DNA of 64,000 bases from Clostridium guangxiense. GTDB lineage: Bacteria > Bacillota > Clostridia > Clostridiales > Clostridiaceae. Each line of letters begins with the position of its first letter. Position 1 is the first letter of the stretch. The notes beneath the pieces are model-generated. The model made no database searches. It saw nothing but the letters and a program-made list of their open reading frames with translations, and was not told the origin of the DNA. Positions 38,727 through 48,250 of this stretch are shown here, piece after piece. The DNA is taken from assembly GCF_021043395.1 (NCBI RefSeq), contig NZ_JAJNKE010000003.1:1-64000 (forward strand), in the 5' to 3' direction. The translations under genes were made by a program, and so were the position numbers.

Positions 38727-40436
38727 ATGAAAAATAAATTAATTGCCTTTTCCGTGATTGCAGCTGTGATTTCTTCGATAGCACTTACCGGATGTGGAAG
38801 CAAGACTACTATTGTAAAGGATAGTGCTGAACCTAAGGTGGAAAATGTTATAAAAGTAACTAAAGCTTCAGATAAGAGTAAAATTCCTGAAGCAGCCAAG
38901 AAAAGAAAGGATACTTTAATAATAGGAAATGGAGTGCCAGGAGGAAATTTTGTAAGCTTTTATGCTCAAACGCTTACTGATGCTTATATTAGTGATGCTG
39001 TTACTGATGGTTTGGTAGATTGGGATGATAATGGAAAACCAATTCCAGGTATAGCTAAAAAATGGGATATATCAAGTGATGGGCTTACTTATACTTTTCA
39101 TTTAAGAGATGATGTTAAATTTAGTGATGGTAAACCACTTACAGCTGAAGATGTTAAGTTTTCCTTACAATTAGTATTTGATCCTAGTTTCTCAGGGGCA
39201 GTAGATCACACAGCGATACCAATTAAGGGTGGAGAAGTCTTTAATAAAGGAACTGCCAAGGATATTGAAGGGATAAAAGTTAAAGATCCATATACAATAT
39301 CGGTTACACTTGAAAAACCTAATTCATCAATACTATATCTCATAGGTACAACCATTATTTCAAAGGATTATTTTGGCAAAGATTATACACCAGGAAATAC
39401 TAAAGGAGTTGAAGCAAAACTTCAAAATCCTGTAGGCTGTGGCGCATATGAAGTTACTAAATATGTACCTGGACAGGAAGTTGATCTTACAGCTAATAAG
39501 TATTATTGGAAAGGTACACCTAAAATTAAAAATTTGATATTTAAAGCCACAACTGAAGAAAACAAAATGCAGAATTTAGCTTCTGGGGAAACTGATATAG
39601 ATACATTTGATGGTACTCCTGAAAATATAAGTCAGTTAAAATCAATGGGATTTGTTGATTTAACAACTTTTCCTTCTTCAAGTATTTTTTATATAGGTGT
39701 AAATTGTAAAGATCCAAAGTTTAGTGACAAAAAAGTACGTCAAGCACTTGAATATGGATTGAATAGAGAACAAATGGCTAAGACAGTTTTCAAAGGAAAT
39801 GCTTATATAATAAATGAACCACAGTCTAAAGCAAATCCATCTTACACAAAAGATGTTAATAACTACAATTATAATGTTGATAAGGCAAATAAACTTCTTG
39901 ATGAAGCAGGATGGAAAAAAGGTTCTGATGGTATAAGAGAAAAAGATGGCAAAAAATTTGTAATTCATTTGATGTCTTCATCAACTAATGCTGCGCACAA
40001 ACTAGAAATACCAATTATAAAGGATAATTATAAAAAGCTTGGCATAGATGTTGAGCCTCAGCTTATGGATCTTAATACACTTTTAAGCAAAACAGATAAA
40101 AAAGATTTTGAAGCATACTTAATGGGAACTTCCTTGGGAGCTGATGCTTTATCTTCAAATTTAGCTGCAAACTTTAAAACAGGTGCTCCAAGTAACAATA
40201 TGTCCTATTCAAACTCAAAAGTAGATGAACTTATCGGGCAGGATTATGAAGAAAATAATGAAACTAAAAGAACTGCTATTGAACAAAAGATATTCAAGAC
40301 TATTAACGAGGATTTACCATTTATATTTACTTACCAACCACAAACCGTATGGGCATGTAATTCAAGAGTAAGTGGAATTAAATTTTTACCTTATAAATCT
40401 TACCCTCATAGCCTCTTTAAAGCAGAAGTAAAGTAG
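38727..40436 (+). CDS. Oligopeptide/dipeptide ABC transporter substrate-binding lipoprotein
   Basis: A solute-binding protein of family 5 (OppA/DppE class), 569 residues. The signal peptide has a lipobox ALTGC (Cys at about residue 22), so the mature protein is membrane-anchored outside. The ITPGIAKKWDIS-like segment (PIPGIAKKWDISSDGLTYTFHLRDDVKFSDGKP, family signature), NREQMAKTVFKGNA and KANKLLDEAGWKKG are typical. In the setting of murQ, nagZ and an L-Ala-D/L-Glu epimerase it most likely captures murein peptides or muropeptides, as MppA/DppE do elsewhere. The strong AAGGGGGAAAAA ribosome site suggests high expression. Confidence 0.92.
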   Translation: MKNKLIAFSVIAAVISSIALTGCGSKTTIVKDSAEPKVENVIKVTKASDKSKIPEAAKKRKDTLIIGNGVPGGNFVSFYAQTLTDAYISDAVTDGLVDWDDNGKPIPGIAKKWDISSDGLTYTFHLRDDVKFSDGKPLTAEDVKFSLQLVFDPSFSGAVDHTAIPIKGGEVFNKGTAKDIEGIKVKDPYTISVTLEKPNSSILYLIGTTIISKDYFGKDYTPGNTKGVEAKLQNPVGCGAYEVTKYVPGQEVDLTANKYYWKGTPKIKNLIFKATTEENKMQNLASGETDIDTFDGTPENISQLKSMGFVDLTTFPSSSIFYIGVNCKDPKFSDKKVRQALEYGLNREQMAKTVFKGNAYIINEPQSKANPSYTKDVNNYNYNVDKANKLLDEAGWKKGSDGIREKDGKKFVIHLMSSSTNAAHKLEIPIIKDNYKKLGIDVEPQLMDLNTLLSKTDKKDFEAYLMGTSLGADALSSNLAANFKTGAPSNNMSYSNSKVDELIGQDYEENNETKRTAIEQKIFKTINEDLPFIFTYQPQTVWACNSRVSGIKFLPYKSYPHSLFKAEVK

Positions 40437-40443
40437 AACATTT

Positions 40444-40495
40444 TTTAAGTAGCAAGTAATAAAATTTATAAACATTCTATTGCTTGCTGCTTAAA
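40444..40495 (+). promoter_or_regulatory. Intra-operon hairpin between binding-protein and permease genes
   Basis: TTTAAGTAGCAAGTAAT (40444-40460) pairs with ATTGCTTGCTGCTTAAA (40479-40495), with two positions wobbling, around an 18-nt loop. There is no T tract after it. Such stems usually protect the upstream mRNA or partly stop transcription, giving more binding protein than permease. Confidence 0.6.
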
Positions 40496-40573
40496 CATAT
40501 TTATTATTTAGGATGAAATTACATAGATTTTTACATATTAAAATAGCACGTAGAATAAAAAGGAGGATTATAA

Positions 40574-41542
40574 ATGTTACGATATATAGTGAAAAGGCTG
40601 CTTCAAATGATTCCTATACTTATAGGAGTTTCAATACTTATATTTTTAGTATTTTCACTTGCACCAGGAGACATAGTTGATAATATGGGTGTAAATAGTC
40701 ATATGACTACAGCCAAAGCAGCTCAATTAAGGCATTTGTACCATCTTGATCAGTCAAAACCTATGCAGTATTTGTATTGGCTAAAGGAGGCTTTAACCGG
40801 AAATTTCGGATATTCACTTGATTATAGACAACCTGTAAGTACAGTTATAAAAAGCTATATATGGAACTCATTTGCTCTTTCCTTTGCAGCTTTTATAGCA
40901 GCTATACTTATTGCAATACCTATAGGAATTATATCTGCTACTAAGCAGTACTCAATTTTTGATTCTGTTTTTACAGTTATAGCCCTTATAGGAATATCAA
41001 TACCAGCATTTTTTACAGGTTTACTTCTTATAAAATGGTTGTGTATTGATGTTAATTTATTTCCAGTATCAGGGATGACAACCTCTGGCAGCAATGCTGT
41101 AGGTATAAAAAGATTAGGAGATATAGCTTACCATATGTTTTTACCATTTATAGTACTTACCTTTGAAAGCGTTGCAAGTCTTATGAGATATATGAGAACA
41201 AGTATGCTTGAGGTTATAAGACAGGACTATATAGTGACGGCTAGAGCAAAGGGGTTGAAGGAAAGCATTGTTATATATAAACATGCTCTTAAAAATAGTT
41301 TGATTCCTGTAATAACAATACTTGGAATGTGGATTCCAGGATTATTTTGTGGAGCTATAATAACAGAACAAATATTTTCATGGCCGGGCATCGGTAGAGT
41401 GGCACTTCAGGCAGTAAGTCATAGAGATTATCCTCTCCTCATGGGTTTTAATATGCTAATTGCAGTACTTACTCTTCTTGGAAATTTAGTTGCAGATGTT
41501 ACTTATGCCGTTGTTGATCCTAGAATTAGGCTTGAAGAATAA
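40574..41542 (+). CDS. Oligopeptide/dipeptide ABC transporter permease 1 (DppB/OppB type)
   Basis: A 322-residue six-helix permease. It has the DppB-type start MLRYIVKRLLQMIPILIGVS, the periplasmic LARLYHLDQS-like loop (HLYHLDQSKPMQYLYW), and the EAA coupling motif VTARAKGLKESIVIYKHALKNSLIPVITI, then GAIITEQIFSWPGIGR. It forms the channel with the next gene product. A separate GGAGG ribosome site precedes it. Confidence 0.93.
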   Translation: MLRYIVKRLLQMIPILIGVSILIFLVFSLAPGDIVDNMGVNSHMTTAKAAQLRHLYHLDQSKPMQYLYWLKEALTGNFGYSLDYRQPVSTVIKSYIWNSFALSFAAFIAAILIAIPIGIISATKQYSIFDSVFTVIALIGISIPAFFTGLLLIKWLCIDVNLFPVSGMTTSGSNAVGIKRLGDIAYHMFLPFIVLTFESVASLMRYMRTSMLEVIRQDYIVTARAKGLKESIVIYKHALKNSLIPVITILGMWIPGLFCGAIITEQIFSWPGIGRVALQAVSHRDYPLLMGFNMLIAVLTLLGNLVADVTYAVVDPRIRLEE

Positions 41543-41554
41543 GGGGGTATTGTA

Positions 41555-42475
41555 GTGGAAAGTAAAGTAAATGCTAATATAAAAACAGTAAACGTTGATG
41601 ATAAAATTATAAGCCCTGCAAGAATGGCATGGAATAGATTAAAAAAGAATAAACTTGCGTTAGCAGGGTTGTTTATAATTATATTTATGATTTTATTTGC
41701 AGTTGTAGGTCCTATAATATCTCCATATACTACTGAAACTATGGATTATAATAATCCAACTGTGGGCCCAGGTCTTAAACATTTACTTGGAACAGATGAA
41801 CTTGGGAGAGATGTGCTTACAAGACTTATGTATGCAGGAAGAATATCATTGGCAGTTGGTGCAGCTGCTGTTGTTGTTGAAATAGTTGTTGGAAGTGCGC
41901 TTGGTGCTATTTCTGGATTTTACGGCGGAATAATAGATAACATAATTATGAGAATAGCAGATATCTTCATGTGTGTTCCATTTTTTCCAATATTAATTAC
42001 TCTTGCGGCGCTTTTTAGTGATTTAAAGATTCAATCTCAATATAAAGTTCCTTTTTTAATGTTTATAATAGGAATACTTTCTTGGCCTGGATTAAGCCGT
42101 ATTGTAAGAGGGCAAATACTTACCTTAAGAGAACAAGAATTTATGCTTGCCACAAACTGTTTAGGACTTAAGGATAGAAAGAAAATATTTAAACATCTTC
42201 TTCCAAATACAATTCCATCAATTATTGTATCAGCTACACTTAATATTGGTAGTGCAATTTTAACAGAATCTTCTCTTAGCTTTTTGGGCTTAGGAGTTGT
42301 TCCACCAACACCATCTTGGGGAAATATGGTTCAATCAGTAAGTGATTTATATAAGCTTCAACATTATCCATGGCTTTGGATGCCGGCAGGTATATGTATA
42401 TTATTTACTGTTATAGCTATAAATCTTTTTGGTGATGGGCTTAGAGATGCTTTAGATCCAAAACTAAAAAGATAG
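41555..42475 (+). CDS. Oligopeptide/dipeptide ABC transporter permease 2 (DppC/OppC type)
   Basis: A 306-residue permease starting at GTG, 12 bp after permease 1, with AAGGGGGT as ribosome site. Signature parts: AWNRLKKNKLALAGLFII, LLGTDELGRDVLTRLMYAGRISL, the EAA loop LATNCLGLKDRKKIFKHLLPNTIPSIIVSATLNIG and LSFLGLGVVPPTPSWGNM. The order B-C-D-F after the binding protein is standard for dipeptide transporters. Confidence 0.93.
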   Translation: MESKVNANIKTVNVDDKIISPARMAWNRLKKNKLALAGLFIIIFMILFAVVGPIISPYTTETMDYNNPTVGPGLKHLLGTDELGRDVLTRLMYAGRISLAVGAAAVVVEIVVGSALGAISGFYGGIIDNIIMRIADIFMCVPFFPILITLAALFSDLKIQSQYKVPFLMFIIGILSWPGLSRIVRGQILTLREQEFMLATNCLGLKDRKKIFKHLLPNTIPSIIVSATLNIGSAILTESSLSFLGLGVVPPTPSWGNMVQSVSDLYKLQHYPWLWMPAGICILFTVIAINLFGDGLRDALDPKLKR

Positions 42476-42486
42476 GAGGAGATAGA

Positions 42487-43464
42487 ATGTCAAAAGATTT
42501 GCTTGAGGTTAAAAATCTTAAAACATATTTTCATACGGAAGAAGGGATAGTAAAGGCTGTTGATGATGTAAGTTTTAAAATCAAGAAAAAAGAGACTTTG
42601 GCAGTGGTCGGAGAATCAGGATGTGGTAAAAGTATTACTGCAATGTCTATAATGCGATTAGTTCCAAAGCCTATAGGTAAAATAGAGAGCGGAGAAATAA
42701 TATTTGAAGGTAAAGATATACTTACTATGGATAAAAATGATATAAGAGATGTAAGAGGAAATCAAATATCTTTAATATTTCAGGAACCAATGACTTCATT
42801 AAACCCAGTTTTTACTATAGGATACCAAATTGAAGAAGTACTCATATTACATAAAAGGCTTACAAAAAAAGAAGCAAGAGAGGAGACCATAAAATTACTT
42901 TCAATGGTAAGGGTACCAAGGGCTGAGGAAATAGTAGATTGTTACCCTTACGAGTTAAGCGGTGGAATGAGACAAAGAGTGGTAATAGCTATGGCAATAG
43001 CTTGCAATCCTAAACTTTTAATAGCAGATGAACCTACTACAGCATTAGATGTTACCATTCAAGCACAAATATTAGATATTATGAGGGAACTTAAAGAAAA
43101 GATAAATACATCTATTATGTTAATAACTCATGATCTTGGAGTAGTTGCTGAAATGGCAGATTATGTAGTTGTAATGTATTCTGGGAAAATAGTTGAAGAG
43201 GCACCCGTTATTGAACTTTACGAAAATCCAAAGCATCCTTATACTATAGGACTTTTAAAGTCGAAACCTGTGATAAATAAATTACAAAGTGAACTATATT
43301 CTATTAAAGGCCAAGTACCTAATCCGCTGGAAATGCCTGAAGGCTGCTATTTTAATCCAAGATGTAAAATGGCAAAAGACATATGTAGAAAGAAGAGACC
43401 AAGTTTAAAGGAAGTTGGAGAAGGACACAGCGTTTCATGCTGGCTTTATGGGGAGGGAAAATAA
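42487..43464 (+). CDS. Oligopeptide/dipeptide ABC transporter ATPase 1 (DppD/OppD type)
   Basis: A 325-residue ATPase: Walker A VGESGCGKSITAMSIMRL, Q-loop IFQEPMTSLNPVFT, signature LSGGMRQRVVIAMAIA, Walker B LLIADEPTTALDVTIQAQILD, and the C-terminal oligo_HPY region with Cys-rich GCYFNPRCKMAKDIC (4Fe-4S-like cysteines seen in many DppD proteins). It forms a heterodimer with the next gene product. Strong GGAGGAG ribosome site. Confidence 0.94.
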   Translation: MSKDLLEVKNLKTYFHTEEGIVKAVDDVSFKIKKKETLAVVGESGCGKSITAMSIMRLVPKPIGKIESGEIIFEGKDILTMDKNDIRDVRGNQISLIFQEPMTSLNPVFTIGYQIEEVLILHKRLTKKEAREETIKLLSMVRVPRAEEIVDCYPYELSGGMRQRVVIAMAIACNPKLLIADEPTTALDVTIQAQILDIMRELKEKINTSIMLITHDLGVVAEMADYVVVMYSGKIVEEAPVIELYENPKHPYTIGLLKSKPVINKLQSELYSIKGQVPNPLEMPEGCYFNPRCKMAKDICRKKRPSLKEVGEGHSVSCWLYGEGK

Positions 43465-44430
43465 TTGGAAGAGGCTGTTTTAAAAGTTAGACACTTAAAA
43501 AAATATTTTCCAATCAAGAGTGGATTTTTTAGAAAAACTACGGGATATGTGAAGAGTGTTGATGATATATCTTTTGATATTGGAAAAAATGAGATTATGG
43601 GTTTAGTTGGTGAATCGGGCTGCGGCAAGACAACTACAGGTAGAACTATACTAAGGCTCATGGAAAAAACAGGGGGAGAGGTTTTATATAATGGCAAGGA
43701 TATTTTTAGTATGGATAAGAAGAGTATACTAAAATTGAGACCTGAAATGCAAATGATATTTCAAGATCCATACAGCTCATTAAATCCAAGAATGACTGTA
43801 GGAGAAACTGTTGGAGAGGCACTTTTAGATCATGGACTTTGTTCAAAAAGTGAAGTTGATGAAAGAGTTAAAGAAATAATAACAGCATGTGGCCTTGCTC
43901 CATATCATATAAAAAGATTTCCACATCAATTTTCTGGTGGTCAAAGACAAAGAATAGGAATAGCTCGTGCACTTATACTAAATCCTAAATTTATAGTTGC
44001 AGACGAACCAGTATCGGCTTTAGATGTTTCTATACAGGCGCAGATTATAAATTTACTTATTAAACTTCAAAGGGAAAAGGGATTTTCGTGTCTTTTTATA
44101 TCACATGATCTTAGTGTTGTGGAGTATATATGCCAAAAGGTTGGAGTTATGTATTTAGGAAATATGGTTGAACTTGCAGAAAATGAAGAATTATTTAAAA
44201 ATCCACTGCATCCGTATACTAAAGCTCTTCTTTCAGCAGTTCCAGTTCCAGATCCTAAATTTAAAAGAAATAGAATAATTCTTAAAGGTGATATACCAAG
44301 TCCAGCAAACCCTCCCTCTGGGTGTAAATTTCACACAAGATGCAATTATGCTACTGATAGATGCTCAAATGAAATTCCTGAATATAGGGAAATTGATAAA
44401 AATCATTTTGTAGCATGCCATTTATATTAG
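43465..44430 (+). CDS. Oligopeptide/dipeptide ABC transporter ATPase 2 (DppF/OppF type)
   Basis: A 321-residue ATPase beginning at TTG directly after the preceding stop, with GGGAGGG as ribosome site. Walker [20 protein letters not shown]-loop IFQDPYSSLNPRMTVGE, signature FSGGQRQRIGIARAL, Walker B FIVADEPVSALDVSIQAQI, and the C-terminal GCKFHTRCNYATDRC segment. Completes the importer. Confidence 0.94.
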   Translation: MEEAVLKVRHLKKYFPIKSGFFRKTTGYVKSVDDISFDIGKNEIMGLVGESGCGKTTTGRTILRLMEKTGGEVLYNGKDIFSMDKKSILKLRPEMQMIFQDPYSSLNPRMTVGETVGEALLDHGLCSKSEVDERVKEIITACGLAPYHIKRFPHQFSGGQRQRIGIARALILNPKFIVADEPVSALDVSIQAQIINLLIKLQREKGFSCLFISHDLSVVEYICQKVGVMYLGNMVELAENEELFKNPLHPYTKALLSAVPVPDPKFKRNRIILKGDIPSPANPPSGCKFHTRCNYATDRCSNEIPEYREIDKNHFVACHLY

Positions 44431-44469
44431 GAGGTGTTTGTTATTAAAATTCAAAACGCTGAAAAAAGT

Positions 44470-44631
44470 ATGAGTAATGAGGATATACCCATTAATAAAA
44501 TAAAAATTCATTTTAAAGATTTTTTAGCATTGACTATTGCGTCAATCCAAGTGTTGGTACCTATTTTTTTAGCTATTTTTGCGGTATTCGTATTATTGGC
44601 CTTTTTGCTTATGAAATTTTGGGTGAAATAA
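44470..44631 (+). CDS. Small single-span membrane protein in the recycling operon
   Basis: About 53 residues from the ATG at 44470, ending in one hydrophobic helix (ALTIASIQVLVPIFLAIFAV). The frame stays open back to 44434. A very good GGAGGTG site (44430-44436) suggests translation begins near 44440-44445, where only an ATT (44443) or an out-of-frame TTG is available, whereas the ATG at 44470 has no ribosome site. The start is therefore unsettled. No family recognised; the context suggests an accessory of the transporter or the hydrolase that follows. Confidence 0.55.
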   Translation: MSNEDIPINKIKIHFKDFLALTIASIQVLVPIFLAIFAVFVLLAFLLMKFWVK

Positions 44632-44661
44632 AGAGTGACTTTAAAGAAAGAAGTGAATTTT

Positions 44662-45714
44662 ATGTTTATCAATATGGATAAGCTTAATAAAGCTTTTGAG
44701 CTTATAAACGATGGAGTTTTAAAAGGAGATTTTCCAGGTGCAGTAGCAGCTGTAGGAAATAAAGAAGGTATAATAAAAGTGGAGAACTTTGGAAGCAGGT
44801 GCTTATACCCAGAAAAATTGCCTATGAGCAAAGACACTCTGTTTGATTTAGCTTCTTTGACTAAGGTTGTGGCTACGAATACTTTATTTATGATTTTTTT
44901 AGAAAAAGGACTTATTTCGGTTTATGATAGTGTAGATTATTATTTAAGTGAATTTAAAGGAACCTATAAGGAGAATGTAACTATATTTAATTTGTTAACG
45001 CATACTGCTGGTTTTGTACCATTTAAGCCACTTTATGAGCTCTGCAGTAATTACGAGGATGCTATAGGCTATATATGTTGGCTTGAACTTGATTATAAGC
45101 CTGGTACAAGATGCATATATAGCGATTTTAGCTACATTTTACTTGGCTATATACTTGAAAAGATAGGCGGTGCAAGGCTTAATGTTTTATGCAAAAAATA
45201 TATTTTTGAACCTCTTCAAATGGGAGATACAGCCTTTAATCCTAAAGGGGATAATATAGCTGCAACAGAAATAGATGGCAGCACTAAAAAGCCTTTTATT
45301 GGCATCTGTCACGATGAAAATGGAAGATTTTTTGATGGTATATCAGGTCATGCTGGATTATTTTCTAACATAGATGATTTATGTAAATTTTCAAATATGC
45401 TTATAAATAAGGGAAATAATTTTATATCTTATGCCTCTTTTAGGGCTATGACCACTAATCATACTTTTGGCCTTGAAGACAATAGGGGATATGGTTGGTC
45501 TATCAAAGGAGATAAAAATTCTTCAGCAGGAGATATAGCATTTCCAGAAGCTTTTGGACATACTGGGTTTACGGGGACTTCACTTTGGGTTGATGTAAAA
45601 AATGATATATATATAATACTCTTAACAAATAGAGTTCATCCTACGAGGGATAATCTTAATATAATAAGATTTAGAAGGCTTTTTAGTAATGCTGTGCTGG
45701 CCACACTTGGTTAG
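44662..45714 (+). CDS. Serine hydrolase, beta-lactamase superfamily class C (AmiE/YbbE-like)
   Basis: About 350 residues with the class C/esterase catalytic set: SLTK (Ser65, Lys68), Tyr153 in IYSDFSY and HTGFTGTS near the C-terminus. No signal peptide or lipobox, so cytoplasmic. In Bacillus subtilis the homologous position in the murQRP-amiE-nagZ-namZ operon is held by AmiE (YbbE), which removes peptide from MurNAc. This gene sits in the same company, so an N-acetylmuramyl-L-alanine amidase role is a good guess. ATG 44662 is 6 nt after AGAAGTGA; the GTG at 44635 lacks a site. Confidence 0.82.
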   Translation: MFINMDKLNKAFELINDGVLKGDFPGAVAAVGNKEGIIKVENFGSRCLYPEKLPMSKDTLFDLASLTKVVATNTLFMIFLEKGLISVYDSVDYYLSEFKGTYKENVTIFNLLTHTAGFVPFKPLYELCSNYEDAIGYICWLELDYKPGTRCIYSDFSYILLGYILEKIGGARLNVLCKKYIFEPLQMGDTAFNPKGDNIAATEIDGSTKKPFIGICHDENGRFFDGISGHAGLFSNIDDLCKFSNMLINKGNNFISYASFRAMTTNHTFGLEDNRGYGWSIKGDKNSSAGDIAFPEAFGHTGFTGTSLWVDVKNDIYIILLTNRVHPTRDNLNIIRFRRLFSNAVLATLG

Positions 45715-45755
45715 AGTACAAAGTTTTACTATATATATGTTAAGGAGGAGTTTAT

Positions 45756-47312
45756 ATGATGGATGTAAAAAAGCTTCCCTTGAATGTGAGAATAGGCCAA
45801 ATGATAATAGCTGGTTTTTCTTCGAAGTATTATGATGCTAATATAGAAGAGTTAATTAGAGATGAAAAAATAGGGAATTTCATATTATTTGCAGATAATA
45901 TAGGAAATAAAGATGAAATTATAAAACTTACAGACAATATTCAAAAAAGCCTTGAAAGATACATTGGAATACCTGGAATTATTTCTACTGATCAAGAAGG
46001 TGGAATGGTAACAAGGATACATCAAGGGGTTACAATATTTCCTTCTAATATGGCTTTTGCAGCGGCAAAAGAAGAAGGAAGTACTTTTATTCAGGGAAAG
46101 ATAGAAGGAGAAGAGCTTAGAAGCCTTGGCATAAACATGAACATAGCTCCTGTTATGGACGTTAATTGCAATCCTGAAAATCCCGTTATTGGATGTCGTT
46201 CTTATGGGGACGATGCTGAGAATGTTTCTAAGCTTGGAATTGATATCATAAAAGGACTTAAAGAAAAAAAGGTAATTGCGGTAGCAAAGCATTTCCCTGG
46301 ACATGGAGATACCTCTGTAGATTCCCATCTTAGTTTACCTGTAGTTAATCATAATATTAAAAGGCTTCAGGAAGTTGAACTTTTGCCGTTTAAAAATGCA
46401 ATCAATGTAGGAGTTGATGCTATAATGTCGGCTCATGTTCTTTTACCTAAGGTAGAGCCGAAAAAACTTCCTGCTACTCTCTCGTATAACGTTCTTACAG
46501 AACTACTAAGGAATAAAATGGGGTTTAAAGGGCTTATAATTACAGATTGTATGGAAATGAAGGCAATAGCAGATTTTTATGGGAGTGATAATGCAGCCGT
46601 TAAGGCAATTATTGCTGGAGCCGATTTGATTTGTATATCTCATAGTAAAGATGTTCAGAAAAAATGTATTGCTGCTATTAAAAAAGCTGTATTAGGTGGA
46701 GAGATTTTAGAAGAAAGAATAAATGAATCTGTAAAAAAGATATTGAAAATAAAGGATAAATATAATATTTCCTGTAATTTGAAGCAAAATTCATGCAGTG
46801 AAAAAAATAGAAATTTTGCAGAGAGAATAAGCAGTAAGAGCATAACTGTTCTAAAGGATCATAGAAAATTAATACCTCTTAAAGGAAAAGTGGTTTCTAT
46901 ATCACCAAGAGCAATTGCACTTACAGGAGCCGATGATAAGATTAAAGTTGCTGCTTCTTTTTGCCATAAATTAAACAGCATATGTAAAGGCGTTGAATTT
47001 CAAATTCCAATGAATCCAGATGAGAGTTTAATTGATACTATAATGGGAGAATGCCCGCATGCCGATAGAGTCGTAATAGGGTGTTACAATGCACATTTAA
47101 ATAAAAATCAGATAGAACTTGTGGGAAGAGTTAACGAAATAAATCCTAACGTAGTGTTGGTTTCTCTCAGAAATCCATATGACATTTTGTGTTTTAAAGA
47201 AATTTCTACTTATATAAATGCCTATGAATATACTGAATTATCAATAGAAAGCACTATTAAAGTTTTAACAGGTAAAATAAAGGCAGAAGGTGTATCGCCA
47301 GTTAAACTATAA
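45756..47312 (+). CDS. nagZ: Beta-N-acetylglucosaminidase, GH3 (NagZ-like)
   Basis: A family 3 glycoside hydrolase of 518 residues. The TIM barrel has STDQEGGMVTRI, NMNIAPVMDVNCNPENPVIG, KHFPGHGDTSVDSHLSLP and the nucleophile region IITDCMEMKAIADFYG (Asp264). The Asp189-x-His191 pair is the general acid/base dyad typical of NagZ enzymes. Residues beyond about 340 form the second alpha/beta domain, as in the two-domain Bacillus NagZ. No signal peptide is present, so it should act on GlcNAc-MurNAc(-peptide) inside the cell. AAGGAGGAG ribosome site. Confidence 0.93.
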   Translation: MMDVKKLPLNVRIGQMIIAGFSSKYYDANIEELIRDEKIGNFILFADNIGNKDEIIKLTDNIQKSLERYIGIPGIISTDQEGGMVTRIHQGVTIFPSNMAFAAAKEEGSTFIQGKIEGEELRSLGINMNIAPVMDVNCNPENPVIGCRSYGDDAENVSKLGIDIIKGLKEKKVIAVAKHFPGHGDTSVDSHLSLPVVNHNIKRLQEVELLPFKNAINVGVDAIMSAHVLLPKVEPKKLPATLSYNVLTELLRNKMGFKGLIITDCMEMKAIADFYGSDNAAVKAIIAGADLICISHSKDVQKKCIAAIKKAVLGGEILEERINESVKKILKIKDKYNISCNLKQNSCSEKNRNFAERISSKSITVLKDHRKLIPLKGKVVSISPRAIALTGADDKIKVAASFCHKLNSICKGVEFQIPMNPDESLIDTIMGECPHADRVVIGCYNAHLNKNQIELVGRVNEINPNVVLVSLRNPYDILCFKEISTYINAYEYTELSIESTIKVLTGKIKAEGVSPVKL

Positions 47313-47329
47313 GTGATTGAGGTGAGTTT

Positions 47330-48250
47330 ATGAAATATGTAATAGGAATAGATGGTGGAGGAACTAAAACTCATATGAAACTTTCTGATTTGAATGGAAA
47401 TATTCTTGCAGAAGGTACTAAAGGACCATCAAATATAAATTCTGCAGCGGAGGAAGAGGTTAAAAAAGCATTTCGGGATTTAATATATGAAGGAATAAGA
47501 AGCATAGGAGCATCTTTGGGTGAATGCAGTGCAATTTGTATTGGTGCTGCAGGAGCTGATAGAGATGAAGATAAAATCATAATAGAAAATATGATAAAAG
47601 ATATGAGATATAACGGAAAGGTTATAGTAGTTAATGATGCTGAAGTGGCGTTGGCAGGCGGTATTGGCAAAAGAAGTGGTATTATAGTTATAAGCGGAAC
47701 AGGGTCTATTTGTTATGGTAGAACAGAAGAAGGAAAGAGCTGCCGTTCAGGCGGTTGGGGACATATTATAGGTGATGAAGGAAGCGGATATGATATAGGG
47801 ATAAATGCAATAAAGTCAGCACTTAAAAGTTATGATGGCAGAGGACCAAAAACTATTCTTGAAAGCAGCGTATTAGAGCATTTCAATTTAAAATATCATG
47901 AGGATTTAATAGACTATATATATAGAAGTGGTGCTGGAAAGAAGGAAATAGCCAGTCTTACAAAGGTCGTAGCTAACACATATGAGTTAGGAGATGAGGT
48001 GGCTAAAAAAATACTTAAATATGCGGCAAAGGAACTATTTTTAAGTGTGAAAGCAGTTATAAATAGGCTTAATATGGGTAATACAAGTATATTTTTGACA
48101 ACGGCAGGAGGAGCTATTAACAATATTAAATATTTATATGACGAATTTAAAAACAACGTAAATGAATTTTATCCTAAAATTAGTGTAATACCTATGAAAA
48201 ATGATTCTGCTTTTGGAGCTGTACTTATAGCAAGAGGTGAGAGTGATTAA
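47330..48250 (+). CDS. murK: MurNAc/GlcNAc kinase (MurK-like, BadF/BadG ATPase family)
   Basis: A 306-residue actin-fold sugar kinase: phosphate-1 loop IGIDGGGTKTHMKLSD, VNDAEVALAGG, phosphate-2 loop VISGTGSICYGR, GGWGHIIGDEGSGYDIG and TTAGGAINN. In Clostridium acetobutylicum the homologous gene next to nagZ encodes MurK, which phosphorylates both MurNAc and GlcNAc at O-6. Here too it follows nagZ, and murQ in the operon would use its MurNAc-6-P product. This replaces the PTS-type phosphorylation used by Bacillus. The start has GAGGTGAG upstream. Confidence 0.9.
   Translation: MKYVIGIDGGGTKTHMKLSDLNGNILAEGTKGPSNINSAAEEEVKKAFRDLIYEGIRSIGASLGECSAICIGAAGADRDEDKIIIENMIKDMRYNGKVIVVNDAEVALAGGIGKRSGIIVISGTGSICYGRTEEGKSCRSGGWGHIIGDEGSGYDIGINAIKSALKSYDGRGPKTILESSVLEHFNLKYHEDLIDYIYRSGAGKKEIASLTKVVANTYELGDEVAKKILKYAAKELFLSVKAVINRLNMGNTSIFLTTAGGAINNIKYLYDEFKNNVNEFYPKISVIPMKNDSAFGAVLIARGESD

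Noticed and set aside
45885-46328. 147-codon minus-strand frame opposite nagZ
   Set aside because: Antisense shadow; nagZ motifs fill the + strand there.
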